A DNA stretch of 64,000 bases, taken from Pomacea canaliculata (taxonomy: Eukaryota; Mollusca; Gastropoda; Architaenioglossa; Ampullariidae). Location: assembly GCF_003073045.1 (NCBI RefSeq), contig NC_037593.1, positions 23,803,868-23,867,867 of the forward strand. Direction: 5' to 3'. Shown here piece by piece: positions 1 through 11,349 of the stretch; positions within the stretch are counted from its first letter, which is position 1; every line of letters begins with the position of its first letter. Made by a program: the position numbers and the translations under genes. Under the pieces are notes generated by a model. It was given only the letters and a program-made list of their open reading frames with translations, was not told where the DNA came from and made no database searches.

Positions 1-2850
1 TTGCGTCCTCTTCTTCCCATTTAATTATGTTAAAGGAAACTGCATCATTTCCTATTGGCTTCCTTCCTCTCCCCCTCGCCATTGAATCAGGACCTGACAG
101 CACAATGGCCATCGTGCTGCGCTACTGTCGCTATGTACACAGCGATGTCTTCATCCCATGTTTGAACATACCTGCCCACAGTCTGCTTGAGTACATTATA
201 TTCGGGGCGTAGGCTGATGTGAACACGATTATGATGAACATAAGTATGTGACGAGGGGTTCGACAGAGCGTGGGCGGCCACACCTTGATCAACCCCTGTT
301 CGTTCGCAAACGCTCACGGACACACTGACACACCTCTTGAAATTCTTCCACCACCCAAACCCCACCCTCACTCTTTATCTCTTTCTGTTTCCTCTTGCTC
401 TCTCGCTACGTCTCTGTGCGTGTGTGTGTGTGTACATAAAGATTTCCTCACCCTACCCACTCCTTCTTTTTCACTCTGCATTTATTTTTTGTTTCTCATT
501 GCCTTTCAATTCAATTTCTTGACATGGCAGCTGACATAAACCATGGTGGGAGGGGACAGGGAGGGCGGCAAGTGCACATAGAAGGTCCTGCAAGGGGAAG
601 TCTCTCCATCCTTTCCCGTTCGTTTATCATCTATTCACGTGCACACTGGCACACGCACTCGTAACCTTGCCTCATGAGCAAGTCTCCAGGGTGGTAAGAC
701 TTGTCCCACCTCATCTCATTATCCAAGCAGTTCCTTAATTGTCAGTGCTAGCATCAAGAACAAGCCTCTGGCTTGCACTGTCGACACGACCCACGTGACA
801 CGACTTGTTTCAGTCCAACCTCGTGCTGACAGAGGAAGATGTAAAGTTTGACCAACGAAAAAGAAAAAATAGCAAATGCTTTTTTTTTTTTTCTTTTTTC
901 ACTCAAACATCAAATGGGTGCGAGATTCTGAAGATACACGGTGAGCGAAGTGTAGTGAACCTTGAGTGTGTTGACGTACGCAAATCACCCCGCTCATCAA
1001 ACACAAGCCCTGTTGTGAACCAAACTGGTTTTTGATTAAATAAAATGTTGCCGAAACGAAAAACAGAGGTGCTTCTTCTCCTGGAAGGTTTAATACATTA
1101 GTGACAATACAACTGGAATGAAATAGTAGTAAATATTAAGGATCGACAAATAATGGAGGCAGAAAAATCCTGAAATATTGGTGTGAATTTGTTGCTGTTT
1201 CACGGTTTACGCACACGTTTTTTTTTTTTTTAATGAAATAATCTGTCTCTTCAGAGTTGTTAATCATAAACTCATCAAAACTAGTCAGTTATAATAATTA
1301 TTTTAAATGTTGTCGTTCTCGTCCAGTTATTTCATCAACTATTGTGTTTACTTTGGCTAATATGTTCCCGGACATAAATATATAATGTTCTGTGTTGGTG
1401 TGGTTTTGTATTTAACACTAGTTCTAACGAGGTTTTCCTTTTAATTCAGGCTCCAGATTATCAGAATAGTAATTACTGAATAATGTAAAGGGGTCTTGAA
1501 GAGCAATGTATTTAAAGACCTTTATACTAGAAGATGACTTACAGACTTAGGACAAATTTAACTGAGAAATTCTTTTGGTCAGTCAAGAATGGCGTTTAAA
1601 GTCATTGCCGGATAATGATTGCCAGGACACTCATCATTATCATCATCGTCTGGTGGTGTGTCGTTTCCATGATAAACCACTTGCTTCTCTCTATTCTTTG
1701 TTTCATAATTTAGTAGCATCAGTTCTTGCCCTTAATTTCATCCTCAAGCCTTGAGCTAATTTTCATTACTATTAATTATTGGATATGAAAGTAATAAAGC
1801 AGCCACGTCGACAGCAACAACAACGACTTCAGCAAGGTTTCTTTTCCTAAGATATAAAGGTTATGAAGGAGATGGTTATGAGCGCCAATAGGATGAAGGT
1901 GTTGCAAAATCTGGGAAGTCTTTATAGTGTAAAATATTCAAAGTCAAAACCGTTTTCCTAGAAAATATACACGATTGGTAAAATAAGAGACAATAAAATA
2001 CTCACCTGTAAACATAAGCAGAACAAATATCACCATCTTCTGGCAGTTTTCTTGTTTTCTTCCTGGGTATAGTCTAAATGGTCTGAGTTGGATGCAGTTT
2101 ACTTGATACTTGTCCTGTATTTTTCCCTCTCGTTGCCTTCAGCCTGGCTTGTGACTTGTTAGTGTTGTATATCTTCTTAAAGACCTCTTGTCGCCTCGAC
2201 AGCAAAAGGTGACGACAGTTGTGTGTCTGCCTTGTACCTCCAATCTGTTTCTCCTTTCAACCTGCACTTTGGAGGAGGCGAAATGACGCAGGTATGTGGC
2301 GGGTAGCAGGACAGAGAGCGCCCACGTACGCAAAGCAAACATCGGAACGCCCTTTAACCTCTTCTTGGGCATCTCGGAGGAAAAAAGAATTCTAGTTCCA
2401 CTCCCACCCACCCCAACCTTCCGTGATAGGACGGCTGATGGGGAAACAAGAGGTTACGGTCCTTCACGTCAAGCTGTCGATGAAGTGCATCTTGGGAAGA
2501 GGGTAGGGCGGTGATGTGCCACACACCTCAGTATTTGTTTAGTCCCAGAACTAAAAGGTCTTCCACAAAAAAGCACACCTTAAAGTTTAGGCCAGTGAGG
2601 AATCGTGATTGCTAAATGTTGCCACTCCCAGCATATTTTTCACCCAGGAGTCATGATGTGTAGACACGTGGACGTGGTCTACATCACGAAGGCGCAAAAA
2701 AAAAAATCTGAATGACCATTTGGTTTTTAATTTTTAAGAAGGCGCTTGGATAATCTCGAAAGCCCCAGTGTGGGCTACGTTTCTTTGAGTGTAAAGGTTT
2801 AGTTTCTTTTTTAGCATCAGTGAACGTGTGACCCGTCTGATGAGGGGCGC
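1..2850. other. Intergenic sequence, no gene recognised
   Basis: No open frame here resembles a known family. The first 500 bases are relatively GC-rich and carry short pyrimidine-rich and GT-rich stretches around 360-430. The rest is AT-rich with several A or T runs. A minus-strand frame at 87-371 and a ten-codon hydrophobic stretch with a good splice donor at 2,006-2,036 were considered and not accepted as genes. Confidence 0.5.
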
Positions 2851-4975
2851 GGGGGACACATGGCTGAAAGTGTGGAATGTCAGATGTTATCAAGACTGAG
2901 TCAGTACTTTGCGCTTCAACTTAATGAGTCTACTGACATAGCGAACGAAGCAAACCTTTTGGCATGTGTCAGGTATGAATACTTATATAGGTGCTTTTCA
3001 CAATGACTTTCTCTTCTGCAAGCCTGTACCGACCGATACAACTGGAGAGGACATTTTTGAGATAATAATTTATATGCTGAGTAGCACAGTGGCGTAGGAA
3101 GATGTTCGGCGTTGGGGGGGGGCAAACTCCCTGCTGACAGTGAACGGCGTTCGCGCTCGCACATTACGTAAAAAAGGATGGGGGTTGGGGTACTGCACGC
3201 ACGCACGTACACAGTGGTAGCATCACAACATCCTGCTTTATTGTTAAAAGGCAAAGCAGCATTAAATAAGAAAAAACAAATTAAAGAATGACTCCCCGGC
3301 TAAAGCATTCACAAGAAATGTGATAAACGTTATAATCATATAAATCATATTAATCAAGGTTGGCAAGTCAGTGTTCCAAAAAAAACTGCGTCTTCGGTGA
3401 TTTCTATTAATGAACTCCATTGCAGATCAACCCTCTCTTTAAATACATGCATAATGAGACAGTTATTCAAGCGCGTTTGTGTCATGGAGCTTCTCAGTAT
3501 GTTTTTGTTCGTTTTAAGGCAGAAAAAACTGCGTTCTGCATACTGGCCAGGGTAGCCATCGGGTGGAAAAACAAAGGTAAAGATTAATTAAGCCTACTCA
3601 CCCAACGGCTCGTGACGCGCTTGTTCTATCTCACAACAAACGCGGGGAAAATACGCTGGTTGCTGGAACCCTCTTCTAGACACCACGCCAGTTCCAGCGA
3701 CAGTACACACAGCACGTGGCAAACCCCCGACTACTCCAGAGACGGGCACAGGTCTCTCCACCAGCGCAAAAACTCTTCTATAGGCTCTTTCCCTACCCAC
3801 AGGCCCAGCGTCCGCGAGATAATACACGTTACAAAGAGGCACAGCCCCATACCTGAACTCGGTGTCCGCACACCGTGGGAAAATAGCCCCATCCACCCCA
3901 AAGAGAACCAAAGAGACCAGAGAGGAAGGACGCAAGGCTACCGTATAATTAAGGGCCATAAACTGGCCAGACCACCGTGGCCAGGGACGAAACTAGGGGG
4001 GAATGGCCGCAGGGCCACCCCTTCCTCGCTACCCGACGGTGCTGAGCCAGCGATGCGACACGTTCTATGGCCATCTACCAAAACACGGACACATATAGAC
4101 AAACCAAACAGTATAACACAGATAACTTATGTTGAGTACCAGCCACAGTCGTTGATGATAAAAGAGTGCCCTTGTGTAGTTTTAGAAATGTTACTTATGC
4201 ACTTCCCCCTGAGTTGTAGATAGCAATAATACCAGTCTCTCTGTCTCTAAAGAAAACTACCAATATAGGGACTCAGAGTCTTTGCCTTACTTAGGTGAAG
4301 TCAAAGCCGACAATTCGCACTAAACCGTTGGTGTGTAGTAAGATGGAAGTCCTTGTGTTTCGCTAGCTTTTCACAAAGTGTGAGGGTTCCTGTCTGATTG
4401 GCAAGACTGGGGTATTGGTATGCAACTAATTCGTTACTGGCTTTCTGTGTTCCCGATGGCCAGTGCGGCCCCTTTGGTTGTAAGCGATAGCAGATAATTT
4501 TAGGGTGACAGCGAATGGGTGGGGGATGTTTTATGTTGGTCAAACGAAAACCGCCAAAGAAAAGGCGTGGCATTATGGGGGAGGGGGGAGGGAGACCACA
4601 CTCGATGTACCGATGTACTGTCCGGCTGCTTTCTTCGCTCAGGCTTCAACACAGCCTGCAATTAGCATGGCAAAAAATACCAGATCTGATCGTCAGAGGT
4701 GTTAGAGCCTCCACTTGCCTCAGGGCCCGCTTTTGTGACGGTGATGACCGTCTCCTCTCTACGTTCCCCTATCTTTCTTCAGTTCTTTGCTCTTTGTGAG
4801 GAATTACGACTCAAATATTGGGGGGGCAAAAGGATATTCCTGCCCCCCCTGTATTTTCCTTGGGGGGGCGGCTGCCCCCGCTGCCCCCCTGGTTCCTACG
4901 CCACTGTAGCAAAGTTGATCGGATGCAGTGTGTCGGTGTTAGCACTGATGGTGCTGCATCAATGACGAGGAAGAT
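2850..4975 (+). pseudogene. hAT transposase relic (ZBED/SCAND3-like), split by a younger element
   Basis: Two pieces of one old hAT transposase flank the element at 3,087-4,906. The left piece (2,860-3,086) reads DMAESVE, then FALQLNESTDIANEANLL, then after a frame change DFLFCKPVPTDTTGEDIFEI. The right piece (4,907-4,975) continues in the same frame with CVGVSTDGAASMT and then stops. The motifs F-LQLDESTD, DFLFC-PL---TTGEDIF and C-GVCTDGA-SMTG, in this order and spacing, are typical of the hAT transposase catalytic domain of the ZBED5/SCAND3/FAM200 group. Only the central part survives. It has at least one frameshift and a stop and is dead. It is a plain DNA transposon remnant. Confidence 0.8.
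3087..4906 (-). mobile_element. Non-autonomous hAT element with terminal inverted repeats
   Basis: The ends are a perfect 14-bp inverted repeat, CAGTGGCGTAGGAA at 3,087-3,100 and its complement at 4,893-4,906. Five flanking bases, TAGCA, are repeated at 3,082-3,086 and 4,907-4,911. Removing the element and one TAGCA restores the reading frame of the hAT relic, which confirms the boundaries. On the minus strand at about 3,560-3,385 a decayed hAT C-terminal dimerisation domain can be read (LRSSMTQTRLNN and following), so this is probably an internally deleted derivative of a larger hAT. Both ends carry G/C runs near the terminus. The CAGTGGCG-type TIR is usual for hAT, but hAT duplications are normally 8 bp; a 5-bp duplication is unusual. 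Confidence 0.8.
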
Positions 4976-6880
4976 TTAAAAAAAAAAAAAAAAGGCTTGA
5001 CCGCACAAAACCTGCCAAGTGAGTCAGGGACGCAAGGGAGGAAGAGGTATTCAGAAAATTAAAGGATTGTCTGTCTTAACTTCTGGTATTGGTTTTCCAG
5101 ATGTACAAACAATTGTTCGAACTGCACACGGACATTCACTATTCGAGAACATGCAGTAGTGTACCACTACCAGGGCGGCAGGGCCAAGGCAACAAAAAGA
5201 GAGTGGTTTGCTCTGCCAGCATGAGACGGAGCCTTTCTGAGGATAATTACACGGCGTACAAGCTAAAATTCATTGTGCTCACGTGAGTTATCACAGAGAA
5301 AATCCAAGACTATTTACATGGTCACATTTTTTGCAATGTTGACTGACAACAACTCTGTGAACTATACGAGATGGCCTGGTTAGCTGAACTCTCTTCTTAC
5401 GACCGACATCTCGTACCGATCAGAACGGAGACAAAGATCGACGCCCTGTCGAGTGCCTACTCTGGAATGAATCCGGCCATTGCAGAACCACAGTGGCTTC
5501 GTTGGAAAGGAGTCTGTAAAAGCGATATGCGGCTTTCAGCAAGGACCTCCTTATGCAGAGTGCCTGGCATGCTCTGCCACAAAGCCCAAAATGTGATTTT
5601 TAAAATATTTATTTGATTCATGGATGTAAATAACAATAAACAGCAACAATTTTGTAACCATAATAATAGATTTCCCTGAAAATCAAGCTTGAAGTAGGCT
5701 AATGAAGGACAGCCAACAGCAATTTAACTTGACACATAAGCCCCTCTTCTGTACATCGTCTGATGTCCCCCGCCAAAAAAACAAACAAAACAAAACAAAG
5801 TTCAAGCTTTTATCAGAAATAACGCTTGAAAATTTCACTCTGATTTATAGCTCTAAAGATAAAAGTAAACTGGCAAACAATATATAATAAAATAAAAGAT
5901 ATTAGTATCAACAACAGTTAACTTCACATTAGGACAGCAATTTATCTTCCCTGTTGCCAGGTTATCAGTGTGGGCACCTTTTTCTAAAGATCAAAGCATG
6001 AACAGATGTTGACTACACGGAAAATACTGTTTTCTCAATAATCACAACTTTCCACAAGTAATGACAAATTTGTATTTAACTGGACAGAGTTTTCCTTCAC
6101 TAAAAATTCTAAACATGTGCTCATCAGACCAAATCAACAATATAATAAAATGATTGCTTCAAAGAAAAAGCATAAATATCAAATTCAACATTTCACTAGT
6201 CAGAATCTTTTGATTTATTTTGTTATTCATTTGTTAACAACACTATTTTATGTTCTATTAATTTGTAATAAATTTATTGAATGGAGTCATATCCACAGGT
6301 ATTCCTTTGAAGGTAAGAGGAATTCAGTCTCTTGAAACACATAACCAGTAGGATTTTAAGAAAATCAGGTGGCAAAATTCACAGATGCATGCTTTCAGAG
6401 ATTAAGCAAGCAAGCATACACAAATTCTTATGGCCTCGTAGTCAAATATGTTGTATATAATGCAGAAGGATTTTTTTTAATCCTGAAAAAAGGTCTCATA
6501 TTTTAACATCTCTCAACCCTTTTCTTTCTTACATATTTCCATTACTCTCATCCCCCAGACACACAAACACACACAAATTGTTTGCATCTTTCTATCCTGG
6601 TGCCCTATGTCTTAATCATTTGACATTAATGTCTACTCTGGCTTGCAACGTTTTTGTATTTTAAATGCAAATTTTAAATGACAAGAAAAAACACTGGAGT
6701 TTAAATGTACAAGAACAGCTTCCTGCATTCAAGACTCATGTCCCCAGAAATCCCCATCCATAGACAGACATCAAAAACACAGACATCCTTGTACAAGCCT
6801 ACCCCTGGACATTTGTGATATCAGGTTTGATCCCTTTGTAGGTATGTATCTTGACAACAAAGTGATGTTATTCATTCAAA
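4976..6880. other. Intergenic sequence, nothing recognised
   Basis: After the hAT relic there is an A-run near 4,978-4,993 and then AT-rich sequence. Short open frames at 5,089-5,286 and 5,371-5,616 resemble no family I know and have no supporting splice structure. Confidence 0.4.
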
Positions 6881-7079
6881 TTTTGAGTGCATTTACCCAC
6901 ATGCGAGGTCGATGCACTTCACAAGAGACCAGGGAGACCAGGGCCAGTGGGAAAGAGACCGTGTGATGTAGCCGTCGCAATCAAGTACAAACAAGCACAA
7001 CATACAAATGAATATGCACCGGTTAGCAATTCAAGAACACAAAAGAATGCAGAGATAGGGTGTGGGGTTGAAAGGACAA

Positions 7080-7430
7080 CAGGATGGATTAGTTATAGTA
7101 TTTCCAAAGAGATATGTTTTTCAGTTCAGATAGGAAAGCATTGAAGTACTAACTGCACTCTGCAGAGAGATGGAGGCAGGCCATTCCAAATGCTGGGGCC
7201 GGAGAAGGCGAAAGAGCAACAGTCTCCAGTCTGATACATGGAGTAGAGAGAAATCCAGCATGGACTGAACAAACTGACCTATGAGGCTGGTATGGCACCA
7301 CAAGCTCATACAGATTAGGGGCAAGGCCATGAACAACACAACAGCAAAACATGGTGATCTTGAATTTGATGCAAGCCCAAACTGGCAGCCAGTGAAGATG
7401 ATGTAGAATGGTCGGCCTAGCTTGCAATAT
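7080..7430 (-). mobile_element. LINE fragment, 3' end of ORF2 (CR1/L2-like)
   Basis: The minus strand encodes the C-terminal tail common to CR1/L2-like non-LTR retrotransposons: LHWLPVWACIKFKI, then HGLAPNLYELVVPY, then P-R, then a decayed AFxxxxPxLWN-like segment and LHLSAECS. The last part is in a different frame, so it is a frameshifted, 5'-truncated relic. It lies just downstream of the HS1BP3 gene on the same strand. The family name is approximate. Confidence 0.7.
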
Positions 7431-7506
7431 TATTTACACTATAGACCTTCAGAATTTTGTTACAATTCTCTTCAGCTGAATGTTTCTCATATCAATCAAA
7501 CAGACT

Positions 7507-7512
7507 TTTATT
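7507..7512 (-). terminator. Candidate poly(A) signal for HS1BP3
   Basis: AATAAA on the minus strand about 160 bases after the HS1BP3 stop codon. Confidence 0.5.
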
Positions 7513-7669
7513 TTTTAAAAAGCTGCATGAAATTCTTATATTTTTGGAAATCAGTTGCTTAGATTTCAGACTTTTAGTTTAGAGACCTCCTTTCATTAAG
7601 CTGCTGGGTCTTCTTAAACATAGAAGTCTGATTATTTAGTGGGTTATTACTATTTAATTTAGAAAGCAG

Positions 7670-10600
7670 TCATGAAAACAGATCAATGTCTGTATCATCA
7701 CTGGTGTTGGCTGAAATATAGCTCATTATGTCATCAGTCGTAAGTTCAGTCTCCTTGACAGGCAGCTCTGAATTATCTCCTTTTGCCTCTGCACTACTTG
7801 TTGCGACTGAAACCTTGGAGGCTGCTTTTGAAGCTTCGGACTTCACCTTTCGTGGTGCTGGTATAGGTTTTTGTGGTATTGTTGGCATAGGTTTGGATGG
7901 CACGGCTGGTTTCAGCTTGGGTTTTGTGGCTATTGTGGGCTTGTGTGGGGGAGAGGGTTTAGCTGTAACTTGCTTTTGCTGTTGTTGGTCTCTCTGCTGC
8001 TCCTCAGGTTGTTCTTGTTTCTTTTCTGGATTCTGAAGAACCAGCTGCTCAAGTTCCTGTACATCGCCAATACTAAAGGCGAATGATATTCAAACAAATG
8101 ATTGATTTACCAAGATGATCAATATATATTATTACTTGGAATTAATTTAAATACATTCTAGAGGTATATCCATTTTATCATATGTAGCCTTAAGATTGTT
8201 TAGTTTGTACATGATGCAAAATATATATGATTTTCTATGTTCTGCACTTGTGTTTTATGCAGATCATGCTCCCACAGGGAATAATGTGATTGGAACATCT
8301 TTCACATGCTATAACTGCTAATCAGAGGATACAATTTATTAAAGTGACCGACTTGAAACATTACAAATAACTGTACAGCAGATTATCTAAAATAGAATAA
8401 ACTAATGTTAGAGTCACTGCTAACTGAAGTTTACCCGAAGTTCAGTTCAGCATACTTACTTTAAAAGGTCATCATTGTCATCCTCAGCAAAGATAACTAC
8501 ATCTTGCTTCTTGATAATGGCATCAGGGATGAAAGCAAACTCTTTTTCGTCCTCCTCTGTCAGCTCACGTTTCAGGTCTTGTGCTTCAAACAAATGGGCA
8601 CCTAGGAGAGAATGAAATATGCTTAACCCAGTCCTGACATCTCAGCCCTATGCTCTACTGGGGGTGATTAAGAACAAGAAGAAGAAGTCCTGACATCACA
8701 TAGCCCTGAAATTTGTTCTTTGACAACAACACAGACATAATAAAAACTTACTTTTTCAAATACATGATAGCCATGAGTAGATAGCTCTTTAGTCTACAGA
8801 AAAAAATAAAATAAGCACTATGCCAATCAACATTTTCAGTTATGTAAAAGTATATAAAAGTGTACATTAAGAAGAACAAATCATGTGAATGAAATCATAA
8901 CTAAAAAGAAAAATTACCCAAGTGACAAGAGTTAAGGTTATTTTATAAATCAGACTTACTGGCTGAAGATGTTTCTGCTGTTGAAGTAAAAAAGTCAACG
9001 TTTTCACTTCTAGAGGCAATGTCATCATTACCACTAGTGTTGACTGTTGAGGTCAGGAAATCTTCACTGACATCCTCCTCTTCATCAAAAAGATCAGTGC
9101 TGCCCCTGATAAGTTTCATAAATATGAATGAAGAACATAAGCATCTGTTTTCACAACATTTTAAGAGGATTCTACTTTACTGAAAAACAAAATTATTTTT
9201 AAAAAGAAATGTGCTGAACATCTTAAATGGAAAAATTATACAAATAGATCCATATATCTATGCACAATTAAAGCAGAAAGAGCAAGACAATAAGAAAGTG
9301 AAATAGCAACGTAGCCAGATTCCCACAGGCATGAAATCAAAGATTTAACTTACTGTTCCTCTGATTGGTCAGCTTCTTCTTGCGACTCTTTGTTACTCTC
9401 TTTGGATGCTACCTCGTCTGTTTCCGCAGAGAAACGTCTGGCTTTCTGAGGATTCACCTCTTAAACAACCACCATAAATTACCTTTATTTTGTTCAAACG
9501 TTACTACCTGTGCCCATGGTTTTTAATACATTAATGTACACAGTGTCTCTTAAACCACTTTAGTCAATCCTCACTCAAAATGTACACTGTTAAATAAAGT
9601 CTTTAACAGTCAGGCTGAGGAACCTGTCAAGTGCATAGAATGTTTACAAACAATTAGATATACACAATTACAAGAGTACTTTAACTCTTTGCAGTTCACT
9701 TGAACGTGTATAAAATATACCCAACTTTTACTCAGTAACTTAACACAATATTCTCATTTTCAAAAGCCTAATGGCAAGTTGTTGATCAGGAACTCATTAA
9801 TGAACACCCAGATTAGGATTGCTGAGTTCTTACAGCTTACCTAGGAAGGCAAGAACATGATAGCAGGTGGCAATTCGAGGAGCTGCAGCAATGAATTTCA
9901 TGAAAACATCCAAGCTTTTGCGCCTTTCCTTAAGGACAGTCTCATTCACCATGATAGACTTTTTTTCTATGGGTGGAAAGACTGTTCCTGAGTAGGCTTC
10001 ATTTAGTCTTTCTCGTAGTTCTTCAAATTCATTGAATTTCTTGTCAACCTAAATCCATAAAAATGTTTTGCAGTTTCTCCAATATTTCCAACCAATATCT
10101 AGATAAACAGGTTCCTGCTAATGTAAAACTATCATGTCAAATGCTGTGTACTATTATATAAATGTGTGTATATGTAAAAACTCATAACCTCCCTTGGCAA
10201 AGTGTACATAAAGTGAAGGGAAAAGATTAAAAGAATTGTGTTGAAAGCTGACTGCTATCAGCATACTTTCTTAATTGCTATGCACAAAATATTGTAAGTC
10301 TTTGTCTCACAGTGTATTACACTTAAAGTTTTTTTGCGAACTTACTGTAAACTGTACCACATCTGATTCTTTGTGACTGGGTAGTTTGAAGCAAGATAAA
10401 CTGGATACTACAACAATCTGGAATTCATAGGTTGATCGCATGAAACTAGCTGGAAATTCTTTGTATGAAACCACAGCTAAATCTATGCATGTTTCCTTGT
10501 TCTTCAGGTCCCTAAAAACAAAAACAAAAAAAACAACTATAATCTGTGTAGATAATCCACCAATTCTTTGTCTGTTGTAACACAATTCATGAGGTCATTG

Positions 10601-11071
10601 TAACCATATTTGATTACCAAAATTACACGAACATGGTCGCTGAAATTAACCCCTTCTTAACACTTCTTTTTTTTTGCATTAACAACTAAAACAGTATGCA
10701 TTAGCACTGTCAAGTGGAATAGACGCAGAAAGGTATTAACTTATTTTCCATTCTTTCAGCTTTCTGCGGAACAGCCAAACTTAAGTGTGTGTATTCACAA
10801 TCACCGATTAAACCTAAATTATCAAACTAAAAACAATTCTTGTGCACTTACTTTTTGTGTTAGTGCGATATATTTGTGAATCTAATCAATAACAGCATTT
10901 GACTATCGTTAAAAACAACCATGCAAGTTGTGTACACCTCTTCTGGTTTGTGTAGCAGACGACGAAATGCAAATCGATAACACGTAATTACACCATTATC
11001 TAGATAAAACTAACTCTATTTCATTTTATACCTACTGCTACTAACCTGACCGTCACTGTTGCTTTTGGCAT
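7670..11071 (-). CDS. HS1BP3: HCLS1-binding protein 3-like, PX-domain protein
   Basis: Seven exons (11071-11046, 10511-10346, 10048-9841, 9459-9354, 9105-8960, 8601-8460, 8072-7670) join with consistent phases into 398 residues. The N-terminal third is a PX phosphoinositide-binding domain. DVVQFTVDKKFNEFEEL and KERRKSLDVFMKFI closely match the corresponding HS1BP3 segments. The rest is acidic and low-complexity, then a Gln-rich stretch and a Lys/Pro-rich stretch with PxxP motifs (possible SH3 ligands). It ends in an acidic tail with DDIMSYISAN and DIDLF. HS1BP3 is a cytoplasmic/endosomal lipid-binding protein; human HS1BP3 has been linked to control of autophagy through phospholipase D. The start ATG opens a short first exon and is the only plausible one. 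Head-to-head with UQCRB. Intron 5 contains a 44-bp LINE tail. Confidence 0.88.
8642..8685 (+). mobile_element. 44-bp RTE LINE 3' tail insertion with target duplication
   Basis: The 44 bases match the 3' end of the RTE-like LINE at 26,357-27,002 (the segment around CCCTATGCTC, then GATTA-GAACAAGAAGAAG). They are flanked by a perfect 12-bp direct repeat, AGTCCTGACATC, at 8,630-8,641 and 8,686-8,697. This is the signature of target-primed reverse transcription that stopped almost at once. It lies in HS1BP3 intron 5, close to the splice acceptor of exon 6. Confidence 0.85.
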
Positions 11072-11349
11072 GGTTGAAGAAATATAGACAAGGAATAATT
11101 CACAAGAAAAAAAACTGTATGATCACTAGTTGCACACACCCCCTGTCCTCAAACATTCCGCCATGCTCCGCCCGCAGCAACAACAAGAACAACAAAAACT
11201 ATTGTTAAAGTTAAAGAAAGTTAAATGAATTAAATACAAAGAGCATTTGAAAATAAAAAATGTATTTAGTTTATTAAGTACTTTTCCTTTTAAATTTGTG
11301 ACGTTGTTTAACTTCGCTGCATTTCTTCGGGGCACACTACAAAGTGAAA
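11072..11349. promoter_or_regulatory. Bidirectional promoter between HS1BP3 and UQCRB
   Basis: Only 278 bases separate the two divergent start codons. No TATA box is apparent. A GC-box-like CTCCGCCC lies at about 11,165. The UQCRB start codon is embedded in AAAATGGCGAC, which resembles the YY1 site found over the start codons of many nuclear respiratory genes. Promoter function is inferred from the arrangement. Confidence 0.6.

Noticed and set aside
87-371. 94-codon minus-strand frame at the left edge
   Set aside because: It matches no family. Part looks coding-like, but there is no consistent exon structure within the window.
2006-2036. Ten-codon hydrophobic exon (MVIFVLLMFT) ending at a good donor, minus strand
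   Set aside because: It could be a signal-peptide exon, but no following exon was found before the window edge, and such short stretches arise by chance.
3594-4223. Overlapping 121- and 203-codon frames on opposite strands
   Set aside because: They lie inside the non-autonomous hAT element, do not match any transposase domain, and reflect local GC richness.
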